Shown: positions 56,099 to 64,000 of the stretch, one piece after another | Layout: each line of letters begins with the position of its first letter | How positions within the stretch are numbered: the first letter of the stretch is position 1 | Assembly: GCF_000821185.2 (NCBI RefSeq) | Contig: NZ_CP050855.1 | Location: 1,178,001 to 1,242,000, forward strand | Direction: 5' to 3' | Source: Serratia symbiotica | GTDB lineage: Bacteria > Pseudomonadota > Gammaproteobacteria > Enterobacterales > Enterobacteriaceae | Length of the DNA: 64,000 nt | Notes under the pieces: model-generated | Databases searched by the model: none | Told to the model about the DNA's origin: nothing | Seen by the model: only the letters and a program-made list of their open reading frames with translations | Made by a program: the position numbers and the translations under genes

Positions 56099-56355
56099 CA
56101 CTATTCCTTCTCTGGGAGGCTTTTTCAAGGATAAAAGGCGCACAATTAATGTGCCAAATTATATTCTCACAATTCGCCAATAAAATCTTATTATCATTCC
56201 CAGTTTATAGTGCCGACTCCCTCTTCCACTTTTGCTCAATATGCGACAAAATTCGCAGTTCACAACTGCGTATCGGCATGTGTTCCCCCAGACTAAGCGC
56301 CGAAGGCCACAACTCTAAAAACTCAGTTTTCGCTTTTCTGGAGAAGGATCTACGC

Positions 56356-56371
56356 AGGTAAACGATTAACA
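56356..56371. promoter_or_regulatory. Possible PurR box before purR
   Basis: On the minus strand the right half reads GTTTACCT, identical to the half-site I recall from E. coli purR; the left half matches four of eight positions. It lies 47-62 bases before the purR ATG, in line with autorepression. Confidence 0.35.
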
Positions 56372-56417
56372 TTATACTTGCATATTGTAAAATGTGAGTT
56401 CAGGAGTCATTTATTAT

Positions 56418-57443
56418 ATGGCAACGATCAAAGATGTAGCCAAACGCGCTGGCGTTTCCACTACCACCGTTTCGCACGTCATCAATAAGACTCGTTTCGT
56501 CGCCGAAGAAACTCAAGCGGCCGTTTGTGCTGCAATCAAGGAGTTGCATTATTCGCCAAGCGCCGTGGCGCGCAGCCTGAAGGTCAATCACACCAAATCG
56601 ATCGGCCTGCTGGCCACATCAAGTGAGGCCCCCTATTTTGCTGAAGTGATCGAAGCAGTGGAAAATAGCTGCTATAGCAAGGGCTACACGCTGATCTTGT
56701 GCAACTCGCACAATAATCTGAACAAACAACGCGCCTATCTGGCTATGCTGGCACAAAAGCGCGTCGATGGCCTGCTAATAATGTGCTCGGAATACCCAGA
56801 ACAACTGTTGAGCATGCTGGAAGAATATCGCCCTATTCCCATGGTGGTGATGGATTGGGGGGCTGCACGGGGGGATTTCACTGATACCATCGTCGACAAT
56901 GCCTTCGAGGGCGGTTACTTGGCTGGCCGCTATCTGATCGAGCGCGGCCACCGTGATATTGGTGCCATTCCGGGCCAACTGGTGCGCAACACCGGTGGCG
57001 GGCGTCACCAGGGTTTTCTGAAAGCCATGGAGGAAGCTAATATTAAGATGCGCAATGAGTGGATCGTTCAGGGCGACTTTGAGCCAGAATCCGGTTATCA
57101 GGCAATGCATCAAATCCTGTCACAAAAACAACGGCCAACTGCTGTATTTTGCGGTGGCGACATCATGGCGATGGGAGCCATCTGCGCCGCTGACGAACTG
57201 GGCCTACGTGTGCCGCAGGATATTTCGGTGATCGGCTATGATAACGTGCGTAATGCCAGGTACTTCACCCCGGCGCTGACCACTATCCATCAGCCGAAGG
57301 AACGCCTAGGTGAAATGGCGTTTAGCATGTTGCTGGATCGCATTATCAGTAAACGTGAGGAGTCACAGGTGATCGAAGTGCACCCGAAACTGCTTGAACG
57401 CCGTTCGGTGGCCGATGGCCCATTCATCGACTACCGCCGTTAA
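56418..57443 (+). CDS. purR: Purine repressor PurR (LacI family)
   Basis: This 341-residue repressor has an N-terminal helix-turn-helix ([20 protein letters not shown]), the hinge helix ([10 protein letters not shown]) and a periplasmic-binding-protein-like domain for hypoxanthine or guanine. Length and start agree exactly with E. coli. It controls purine synthesis genes. Confidence 0.97.
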   Translation: MATIKDVAKRAGVSTTTVSHVINKTRFVAEETQAAVCAAIKELHYSPSAVARSLKVNHTKSIGLLATSSEAPYFAEVIEAVENSCYSKGYTLILCNSHNNLNKQRAYLAMLAQKRVDGLLIMCSEYPEQLLSMLEEYRPIPMVVMDWGAARGDFTDTIVDNAFEGGYLAGRYLIERGHRDIGAIPGQLVRNTGGGRHQGFLKAMEEANIKMRNEWIVQGDFEPESGYQAMHQILSQKQRPTAVFCGGDIMAMGAICAADELGLRVPQDISVIGYDNVRNARYFTPALTTIHQPKERLGEMAFSMLLDRIISKREESQVIEVHPKLLERRSVADGPFIDYRR

Positions 57444-57561
57444 ACACCGCCTGCTGTATGAGCAAATAGCCATCCACGATGTTCAACTGACTGCGCCAGT
57501 CGGTGTCCGTTCTTTTCTCGACACTAAAACTTGCGATCACACAATATTAACGAGAAATACC

Positions 57562-58740
57562 ATGCGAAATTCCTTTGGCTTTATGGGTTACCTCGCTGGC
57601 CTGAGCATATTGGGTTATCTGGCCACCGACATGTACCTACCTGCCTTTAGTGCCATGCAGCAGGAATTACAGATCTCTGCCGGTGCGATCAGTGTCAGCC
57701 TGAGCGTATTTCTAGCGGGTTTCGCTTTTGCACAGCTACTGTGGGGTGCGCTTTCCGACCATCTGGGCCGCAAGCCAGTACTGCTGCTCGGCTTGGTGCT
57801 GTTCGCCTTAGGTTGCCTCGGCATGCTATGGGTACAAAATGCTGTGCAGCTATGGTTATTGCGCTTTATTCAGGCGATTGGTGCCTGCTCCGCCGCTGTT
57901 ACCTGGCAGGCGCTGGTGGTTGACCGCTACCGTGAGGGCAAAGCCAGGCGCATATTCGCCACGATCATGCCGTTGGTCGCGTTATCCCCCGCGTTGGCAC
58001 CGCTGATGGGTGCCTGGCTGCTGAACCAGACAAGTTGGCGCATGATCTTCGCCGTGCTATTGGGCTTCTCCATCCTGCTACTGCTACCAACATTACTGCT
58101 GAAGAAAAGCACCCGGTCAGAAAACGCAGCTGGTCAAAGCAACAGTAGTGTCAGCTTCTGGCAGTTGTTCAAATCGCCCGTGTTCAGCGGCAACGTTGCG
58201 ATGTTCGCCGCCGGTTCGGCCGGATTTTTCGCCTGGCTGACCGGTTCGCCGTTTATCCTCAGCGATATGGGCTACAGCCCAAATGATATTGGCCTAAGCT
58301 ATATGCCGCAAACCTTAGCTTTCCTGTTGGGGGGTTATGGCTACCGTACCACACTAAATCGCATTAAGGGTAAAACCTTGCTGCCATGGTTGTTAGTAAC
58401 TTATGGCGCAAGCATCGCAGCACTGTATCTAGTGGCGATGCTGGGCGAACCAACCCTGACCACTTTGTTGATCCCGTTCTGCATCATGGCCTTGGTTAAT
58501 GGTGCTGGCTATCCAATAATGGTGGCGAATGCGTTAATGGCATTTCCGGAAAGCAGTGGCAAAGCCGCAGCGTTGCAAAACACTTTGCAGCTCGGTCTGT
58601 GCTTTGTCGCCAGCATGCTGGTATCGGCATTTATCTCGCAGCCATTGTTGGCGACAGTGTCGGTGATGTTTTCTACAGTGGTGTTGGCTGCGGTGGGCTA
58701 TTGGCTACAACGAGGAAAAGCAGTTGGCGGCACGGCGTGA
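57562..58740 (+). CDS. punC: MFS purine nucleoside efflux/uptake transporter PunC (YdhC)
   Basis: This 392-residue major facilitator of the Bcr/CflA type has about 12 membrane segments. It shows the motif A loop ([14 protein letters not shown]) and the TDMYLPAF start typical of the group. E. coli PunC (403 residues) lies in the same place and is activated by the neighbouring punR; no punR is present here, so regulation must differ. The frame extends upstream to 57394, but 57562 fits the family. Confidence 0.88.
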   Translation: MRNSFGFMGYLAGLSILGYLATDMYLPAFSAMQQELQISAGAISVSLSVFLAGFAFAQLLWGALSDHLGRKPVLLLGLVLFALGCLGMLWVQNAVQLWLLRFIQAIGACSAAVTWQALVVDRYREGKARRIFATIMPLVALSPALAPLMGAWLLNQTSWRMIFAVLLGFSILLLLPTLLLKKSTRSENAAGQSNSSVSFWQLFKSPVFSGNVAMFAAGSAGFFAWLTGSPFILSDMGYSPNDIGLSYMPQTLAFLLGGYGYRTTLNRIKGKTLLPWLLVTYGASIAALYLVAMLGEPTLTTLLIPFCIMALVNGAGYPIMVANALMAFPESSGKAAALQNTLQLGLCFVASMLVSAFISQPLLATVSVMFSTVVLAAVGYWLQRGKAVGGTA

Positions 58741-58747
58741 ATTTGCT

Positions 58748-58775
58748 AGCCCACTATTAATCGCTGGGCTAATTT
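58748..58775. terminator. Terminator between punC and ribE
   Basis: AGCCCA and TGGGCT form a hairpin with an 11-base loop, followed by AATTTAT. It lies directly after the punC stop, between converging genes. Confidence 0.5.
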
Positions 58776-58876
58776 ATCGGGCAATAAAACGGCGTCTGTG
58801 CGCTAATACCAGCGTTTCCTGATAAACGTTAGCCGTTTGCTCCACTGATAGTGATACATTATTACTCGCCAGCTTG

Positions 58877-59515
58877 TCAGTCCTTGAACGTCGCCGATAA
58901 CCTTGCTTCACGGCTAGCGAGCACCCGTTCAACGCTGTCCACTACCGCCTGTGTTTGCGGGTCGATCTCAATATTCACTTTGTCGCCCAAACGTTTTCTA
59001 CCCAGCGTGGTGCGTTCTAACGTTTCGGGAATCAAATGCACGCAGAACCGGTTATTCACCACCTCGCCGATGGTCAAGCTGATGCCGTCAATGCCAATAA
59101 ACCCCTTATGCAGGATATATTTCATCAGTGACGCATTGGGCATACGTAGCCAGATTTGGCGGTTATTTTCCGAAGCCAAAATCTTGGCCACTTCTGCCGT
59201 GCAAATAATATGGCCGGACATTAGATGGCCGCCAATTTCGTCGTTAAATCTGGCGGCACGCTCGATGTTGACCCTGTCACCCAACGCCAATTCGCCAAGG
59301 TTGGTCAGGCATAGCGTTTCCTTGATCAGATCGAAACTGACGCGCGTGCCTTCCACGGCGGTCACCGTCAGGCAGCAACCATTATGGGCAACCGAGGCAC
59401 CTAACTCTAGCCCAGACAATAGTTCGGCAGGCATTTCAATCACATGGGTGCGGAAGTTGGGTTTCTCATCAATGGCGACCAAGGGTGCGGTGCCCTGTAC
59501 AATACCGGTGAACAT
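58877..59515 (-). CDS. ribE: Riboflavin synthase alpha subunit
   Basis: This 212-residue enzyme (RibC in E. coli naming) makes riboflavin from two lumazines. It begins with the invariant MFTGIVQG and has two repeated lumazine-binding halves ([11 protein letters not shown] in the first, [12 protein letters not shown] in the second). An AGAGG site precedes the start. It is divergent from mdtK, as in E. coli, but cfa is missing on its other side. Confidence 0.97.
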   Translation of the reverse strand: MFTGIVQGTAPLVAIDEKPNFRTHVIEMPAELLSGLELGASVAHNGCCLTVTAVEGTRVSFDLIKETLCLTNLGELALGDRVNIERAARFNDEIGGHLMSGHIICTAEVAKILASENNRQIWLRMPNASLMKYILHKGFIGIDGISLTIGEVVNNRFCVHLIPETLERTTLGRKRLGDKVNIEIDPQTQAVVDSVERVLASREARLSATFKD

Positions 59516-59723
59516 ATATGCCTCTTTTTTCTGAACGAGTTAACGCGTTTATGCCAGTTTACGCGTAAAACCAAACCCACTGAAAACTCTTTGATCGCAA
59601 TATTTGCTTAAACACGCCGAATAGGTAGACTCTTTTGACAAAATTCCACTGTGATAAAGTTTAATTATTGTTGTCTGCTCACGGCAACCCTCCCACTCAT
59701 AAATAAAACAGAAAGGTGTATGC

Positions 59724-61099
59724 GTGCAGAAGTACTTCCTAGAAGCGCGTAATTTATTGGTTCTCGCCATCCCGGTAATCATCGCGCAAATATCACAAAC
59801 CGCCATGGGGGTGGTGGATACCATTATGGCCGGGGCCTACAGCGCCACGGATATGGCTGCAGTGGCGGTCGGCACTTCAATCTGGCTACCTGCGATCCTG
59901 TTCGGTCACGGGCTGCTGCTGGCATTAACCCCCGTGATTGCCCAGCTTAACGGTGCTGGCCGGCGCGATCGCATTGCCCATCAGGTACGGCAAGGCTTTT
60001 GGTTAGCTGGCGGCGTATCGCTGCTGCTGATCGTTTTACTTTACAACTGCAAGTGGGTCATCGACACCATGCATAGCATCGACCCACAATTGGCAAGCAA
60101 AGCACTCGGCTACCTGCATGCCATCATGTGGGGCGCTCCGGGCTATCTGTTCTTCCAGGTGATACGCAACCAGTGTGAAGGCTTGTCCAAAACTAAACCA
60201 GGCATGGTGATCGGCTTTATCGGCCTGCTGATCAATATTCCGATCAACTACATTTTTATCTACGGCAAATTTGGCATGCCGCAATTAGGGGGGTTGGCTG
60301 CGGCGTGGCCACTGGCAGCGTCTACTGGCTCATGTTCCTTATGATACGCTGGTACGTCAAACGAGCACCCTCGCAGCACGACATCAAACCGCTGATAAGC
60401 GAACACCCTAGGCCGGACTGGGCAGCATTGAAACGCCTGATCGGCATTGGCATGCCGATGGCACTAGCACTGTTCTTTGAAGTAACGCTTTTCGCCGTAG
60501 TGGCGCTGCTGGTTTCACCACTGGGGATCGTGGCCGTTGCCGGCCACCAGATCGCACTTAATTTCAGCAACCTGATGTTCGTATTGCCGCTGTCTCTCGG
60601 CGTTGGTGCCACCATCCGCGTTGGTTACCGCCTTGGGGAAGGTTCGATTGAGGGGGCACGGGTGGCCACCTATACCACCATAGGCGTCGGCATCATCATG
60701 GCTACCTGCACTGCACTCTTTACCACCATCTTCCGTGAGCAGATCGCCCTGCTGTACAACGGCAATCCAGCGGTGGTGGCGATGGCTTCGCAGCTTATGC
60801 TGTTAGCAGCAATTTATCAGATATCGGATTCTGTTCAGGTGATCGGCAGCGGTGTGCTGCGCGGCTATAAAGACACTCGCGCGATCTTTTTCATCACCCT
60901 TATCGCTTACTGGATCCTGGGCTTGCCATGCGGCTACTTATTGGCGCTAACCGATATCCTGGTGCCAGCAATGGGGCCAAGTGGCTTCTGGATCGGTTTT
61001 ATCATCGGCTTGACTTTCGCCGCTATCATGGTGGTGCTGCGCATCCGTTGGCTACATAAACAACCGGCCATGTTGATCTTACAACGATCGAGCCGCTAA
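59724..61099 (+). pseudogene. mdtK: Multidrug/Na+ antiporter MdtK (NorM), frameshifted
   Basis: This MATE-family gene is homologous to E. coli mdtK along its whole length, but in two frames. The first part starts at a GTG (59724) with an AAGGTG site and runs to about residue 190 (GMPQLGG). Then a run of six G at 60288-60293 puts the rest out of frame; the third frame reads [13 protein letters not shown], as in E. coli, and continues to the normal end LQRSSR at 61099. Loss of one G from a seven-G run explains it. The N-terminal frame stops at 60344. Sequencing error in the homopolymer or reversible slippage cannot be excluded; apart from this base the gene is intact. Confidence 0.88.
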
Positions 61100-61179
61100 C
61101 AGCCTTTGTGAAAAGGGCACCTTGCTGCTCACTCGCACAGCAATCGCGTGAAATACCGAATAAAATTGCCTTTTCCCCC

Positions 61180-61208
61180 TTGCCAACTCACAGGTAGCTC
61201 GTTAATAT
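61180..61208 (+). promoter_or_regulatory. sigma70 promoter of the tRNA-Val operon
   Basis: TTGCCA (61180-61185) and TAATAT (61203-61208) are 17 bases apart. A GC-rich discriminator (TCGTCCCCGC) follows, typical for stable RNA promoters under stringent control. The first tRNA begins 37 bases later. Confidence 0.65.
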
Positions 61209-61245
61209 TCGTCCCCGCTGTCAGCCATGACAGACAGGAAAAGAT

Positions 61246-61322
61246 GCGTCCGTAGCTCAGTTGGTTAGAGCACCACCTTGACATGGTGGGGGTCGGTGGT
61301 TCGAGTCCACTCGGACGCACCA
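61246..61322 (+). tRNA. valV: tRNA-Val (GAC)
   Basis: This is a 77-base cloverleaf. The acceptor arm GCGTCCG pairs with CGGACGC, the anticodon loop TTGACAT gives GAC, the T loop is GGTTCGAGTCC, and the CCA end is encoded. In E. coli valV and valW lie in the same region. Confidence 0.95.
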
Positions 61323-61341
61323 AATCCTGAGCCTGTGTAGT

Positions 61342-61418
61342 GCGTCCGTAGCTCAGCTGGTTAGAGCACCACCTTGACATGGTGGGGGTCGGTGGTTCGA
61401 GTCCACTCGGACGCACCA
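61342..61418 (+). tRNA. valW: tRNA-Val (GAC), second copy
   Basis: It differs from the first copy by one base in the D loop (CTGG for TTGG) and follows it after 19 bases. Both are surely transcribed together. Confidence 0.95.
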
Positions 61419-61792
61419 AGTTATGGTTTTGTCTGGATTTATTCTCCTTATTCCTGGTTCCTAAGCTTATTTGCGCACGCAGTAGCGGGCCATCCTAGGT
61501 TTTTATTTTGTTTCCCACCACTTAGCCTTATAATATGCAACGTCTTTCAGTTGAATGGCTTCAACACTTGATCTGCAAAAACGTCATAACAATACATTTT
61601 CATCTCATCTTGTTGCGCGGCATCGCCCCCTGTACACTCCAGCGCGGGTCGAACTTTTCCGCACCATTTCGACTGTCATCACCTATCCTTAAACCTTATT
61701 TTGCACCATCAGGCAAAAGACAAATTCCATACCAACAGCTCTACTGCTGGTTTTATTCGTTTTTTTAATCACAACTTGTAGAAAACTCTGTC
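61419..61792. other. pykF upstream region
   Basis: This holds the end of the tRNA transcript and the pykF promoter. A TATAAT at 61529-61534, with a TTGTTT about 15 bases upstream, is a likely promoter. The Cra-like palindrome lies just after it. Confidence 0.45.
61551..61564. promoter_or_regulatory. Cra (FruR)-like operator before pykF
   Basis: TTGAATGGCTTCAA is a palindrome with TTGAA/TTCAA arms that matches the Cra core (TGAATCGTTTCA) at ten of twelve positions. It lies about ten bases after the expected transcription start. pykF is repressed by Cra in E. coli. Confidence 0.5.
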
Positions 61793-63205
61793 ATGAAAAA
61801 GACCAAGATTGTTTGTACCATCGGCCCCAAAACCGAATCAGAAGAAATGCTCACCAAGCTGCTGAACGCGGGCATGAACGTCATGCGCCTCAACTTTTCA
61901 CACGGCAATTATGAAGAGCACGGTAAACGCATTCATACAATGCGCACCGTGATGGACAAAACCGGACTCAATGCCGGCATCCTGCTGGATACCAAAGGTC
62001 CGGAAATCCGTACCATGAAACTGGAAGACGGCAAAGATGCTTCTCTGGTTGCCGGCCAGACTTTTACCTTCACCACCGATCAAAGCGTCATCGGTAATAG
62101 CGAACGCGTTGCGGTGACCTACACCGGTTTCTCAGCCGACCTGAAAATCGGCGATACCGTACTGGTTGATGATGGCTTGATCGGCATGGAAGTCATCAAG
62201 GTAACCGAGAATGAAGTGATCTGTAAGGTGCTGAACAACGGCGATCTGGGTGAAAACAAAGGCGTTAATCTGCCGGGCGTTTCCATCCAACTACCTGCAC
62301 TGGCTGAAAAAGACAAGCATGACCTGATTTTTGGCTGTGAACAAGGCGTGGACTTCGTTGCTGCCTCTTTTATCCGCAAGCGTTCTGACGTGCTGGAAAT
62401 CCGTGAGCACCTGAAAATCCACGGCGGTGAGCAAATCCAAATCATTTCCAAGATTGAAAACCAAGAAGGTCTTAACAACTTCGACGAAATCCTCGAAGCG
62501 TCCGATGGCATCATGGTCGCCCGTGGTGATCTGGGGGTTGAGATCCCGGTAGAAGAAGTGATCTTTGCCCAGAAGATGATGATCGAAAAATGTAACCACG
62601 CGCGCAAAGTGGTGATCACCGCCACCCAAATGCTGGATTCGATGATCAAAAACCCGCGCCCTACCCGCGCGGAGGCTGGCGACGTGGCCAATGCCATTCT
62701 GGACGGCACCGACGCCGTCATGCTATCTGGTGAGAGTGCCAAGGGCAAATACCCCTTGGAGGCAGTCACCATCATGGCAACCATCTGTGAGCGCACTGAT
62801 CGCGTGATGCCAAGCCGTATTGACAAACTCAACGACAGCCGCAAGCTGCGCATCACTGAGGCCGTCTGCCGTAGCGCGGTCGAAACCGCAGAGAAACTGG
62901 ACGCGCCGCTGATCGTAGTTGCCACCAGCGGCGGCAAATCAGCCAAATCGGTGCGTAAATACTTCCCTAATGCGTTGATCCTGGCACTGACCACCAATGA
63001 AGTCACTGCCCACCAGTTGATCCTGAGCAAAGGTGTTATCCCGATGAGAGTCAAAGAAATTGCCTCTACCGACGACTTCTACCGCATTGGTAAAGAAGCG
63101 GCGCTATCCAGCGGTCTGGCGCAAAAAGGCGATGTGGTGGTGATGGTTTCCGGCGCTCTGGTGCCAAGCGGCACCACCAATACCACCTCGGTGCACCTGC
63201 TATAA
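61793..63205 (+). CDS. pykF: Pyruvate kinase I
   Basis: This 470-residue glycolytic enzyme is identical in length to E. coli PykF. It converts phosphoenolpyruvate and ADP to pyruvate and ATP and is activated by fructose 1,6-bisphosphate. Family parts include [16 protein letters not shown], the signature [18 protein letters not shown] with the catalytic Lys, and [10 protein letters not shown]. The IS element begins 46 bases after its stop. Confidence 0.98.
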   Translation: MKKTKIVCTIGPKTESEEMLTKLLNAGMNVMRLNFSHGNYEEHGKRIHTMRTVMDKTGLNAGILLDTKGPEIRTMKLEDGKDASLVAGQTFTFTTDQSVIGNSERVAVTYTGFSADLKIGDTVLVDDGLIGMEVIKVTENEVICKVLNNGDLGENKGVNLPGVSIQLPALAEKDKHDLIFGCEQGVDFVAASFIRKRSDVLEIREHLKIHGGEQIQIISKIENQEGLNNFDEILEASDGIMVARGDLGVEIPVEEVIFAQKMMIEKCNHARKVVITATQMLDSMIKNPRPTRAEAGDVANAILDGTDAVMLSGESAKGKYPLEAVTIMATICERTDRVMPSRIDKLNDSRKLRITEAVCRSAVETAEKLDAPLIVVATSGGKSAKSVRKYFPNALILALTTNEVTAHQLILSKGVIPMRVKEIASTDDFYRIGKEAALSSGLAQKGDVVVMVSGALVPSGTTNTTSVHLL

Positions 63206-63298
63206 TATAAAAGGTGACAGACTTGTTTTGATAAAAACGCCGCGCTATGCGTAATGCCGATCAGTTAAGGATCACTTGAACGATCCTACCTCTGTGTG

Positions 63299-63334
63299 AA
63301 AATCCGTAATCTCCCTGAGATTACGGATTTTTTT
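63299..63334 (+). terminator. Hairpin with T-run inside the IS, before the transposase
   Basis: AATCCGTAATCTC pairs with GAGATTACGGATT and is followed by seven or more T. It lies between the IS end and the transposase ATG. It would stop transcription entering from pykF and so limit transposase expression, a device known from IS10 and IS50 relatives. It may also act as the pykF terminator. Confidence 0.7.
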
Positions 63335-64000
63335 ATGTTACTGAGTCAGGCGCTTGATGCCGTTCTTAAATTCTCTCCTAAAGAGTTTGCTGCACTGTCT
63401 GATTTGCTCTCACCTGAGCTTATCGATGAGTGCCTGGCTGATACCGGGGTCGTGACGCTTCGCAAGCGCCGTCTCCCCATGGAGATGATGGTCTGGGCTG
63501 TCGCCGGTATGTCCTTGTTCCGCTCATTTTCCATGAATCAGTTGGTTTCACATCTCGATATTATGCTGCCGGGTAAGCGTCCTTTTGTCGCACCCAGCGC
63601 CGTGGTACAAGCCCGTCAGCGGCTCGGGGAAGATGTGGTTAGACTGGTTTTCGAGAAAACACGCCAACTCTGGTTCGAGAAAACACCGTTATCCCACTGG
63701 AACGGTCTGACATTGATGGCTGTAGACGGCACTCTGTGGAGAACACCGGACACGCCGGAAAATGATGCTGCTTTTGGACGAACAGCTAATGAGTATGCCC
63801 AGTCCGACTGGCCACAGCTGCGTATGGTCTGTCAGATGGAAGTGACCAGTCATCTGTTATCCGGTGTGAGCTTTGGCAGCGTGTCAGAAACCAGCAAAGT
63901 TGACCTTGCCGCTCAATTGGCCGGGCAGACGCAGGACCACTCACTGACGATACTGGATAAAGGCTTCTATGCACTCGGGTTGCTTCACCACTGGTGGTCA
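63335..64000 (+). CDS. IS4-family transposase (partial, 5' part)
   Basis: The frame is open without a break for 222 codons to the window edge. It matches E. coli IS4 transposase: TVTLRKRRLP-type start region (VVTLRKRRLPMEMMVW), RPFVAPSAVVQARQRLG, the first catalytic Asp in DGTLWRTPDTPEND, and the second in LDKGFYALG. Most of the C-terminal half, with the catalytic Glu, is missing because the window ends. Confidence 0.93.
   Translation, partial: MLLSQALDAVLKFSPKEFAALSDLLSPELIDECLADTGVVTLRKRRLPMEMMVWAVAGMSLFRSFSMNQLVSHLDIMLPGKRPFVAPSAVVQARQRLGEDVVRLVFEKTRQLWFEKTPLSHWNGLTLMAVDGTLWRTPDTPENDAAFGRTANEYAQSDWPQLRMVCQMEVTSHLLSGVSFGSVSETSKVDLAAQLAGQTQDHSLTILDKGFYALGLLHHWWS

Larger units (their letters stand above)
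55937..56417. other. Region between mepH and purR, sodB absent
   Basis: In E. coli sodB and ydhP lie between mepH and purR. Here only ynhF is present, plus a purR leader with a PurR-like site. No sodB fragment could be recognised. Confidence 0.5.
63252..64000 (+). mobile_element. IS4-family insertion sequence, left part (runs out of window)
   Basis: The left end starts with TAATGCCGATCAGTTAAGGA, which agrees with the terminal repeat I recall for E. coli IS4. It is followed by a hairpin and the transposase gene. The right end and the target duplication are outside the window. The insertion lies just after pykF, where lpp is expected next in relatives. Confidence 0.85.

Noticed and set aside
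56149..56361. 70-codon plus-strand frame before purR
   Set aside because: It has no ribosome-binding site or family features and lies in the purR leader.
1..64000. CRISPR arrays, prophage or conjugation genes
   Set aside because: No regularly spaced repeats, phage structural genes or transfer genes were seen.

Overview
The window looks like a chromosome segment of an enterobacterium close to Serratia. The right half (about 34.9-63.2 kb) carries add, rsxABCDGE-nth, dtpA, gstA, pdxY, tyrS, pdxH, mliC, anmK, slyB, slyA, gloA, rnt, grxD, mepH, ynhF, purR, punC, ribE, mdtK, two tRNA-Val genes and pykF, in the order known from E. coli and relatives. Several signs point to ongoing genome erosion, as in host-associated Serratia such as S. 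symbiotica: mdtK is broken in a G tract, mliC appears doubly frameshifted, some loci expected from the E. coli order (sodB, punR, cfa, nemA) are absent, an IS4-type element sits just after pykF, and a Tn3-family transposase remnant lies at about 33 kb. The species is an inference; no rRNA gene is present to confirm it.

The left half (about 0.25-32.2 kb, all on the minus strand) is a large siderophore or metallophore island of the pyochelin/yersiniabactin type. A 3207-residue NRPS reads ArCP-(Cy-A-PCP)x3. It is followed, with an ATGA overlap, by a 1806-residue PchF-like NRPS that reads docking-Cy-A(MT)-PCP-TE. Next come a saccharopine-dehydrogenase-like oxidoreductase, a thiazolinyl imide reductase, an external thioesterase, a methyltransferase, a broken aryl-AMP ligase and an intact salicylate synthase. 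An AraC-family regulator lies behind its own Fur-box promoter. The second transcription unit holds a TonB-dependent receptor, a peptide/nickel-type ABC importer (SBP, two permeases, fused double ATPase) and a YbtP/YbtQ-like pair of ABC transporters.

The assembly line has four heterocyclisation modules, against two in pyochelin. By my reading of the pocket residues, modules 1 and 2 share a specificity code that is not the cysteine code of modules 3 and 4. The predicted product is therefore an aryl cap followed by four azoline-type rings, the last one N-methylated. I do not recognise such a compound from a known Serratia pathway. The salicyl-AMP ligase that should load the first carrier domain survives only as its N- and C-terminal ends in different frames, so the pathway is either dead, primed in trans, or primed differently.

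Regulation visible in the sequence: a Fur box over the -35 of the araC promoter; a 21-bp-spaced direct repeat (GTTATG-N5-AGCCAA) ahead of the receptor operon, with a related copy ahead of the NRPS operon, as expected for the AraC protein; a SlyA palindrome before slyA; a PhoP-type box before slyB; a Cra-like site before pykF; and a PurR-like site before purR. Between the island and the conserved half lie a DsbB-family gene with a tiny upstream membrane-protein gene, the Tn3 remnant, and about 0.9 kb of sequence I cannot assign.
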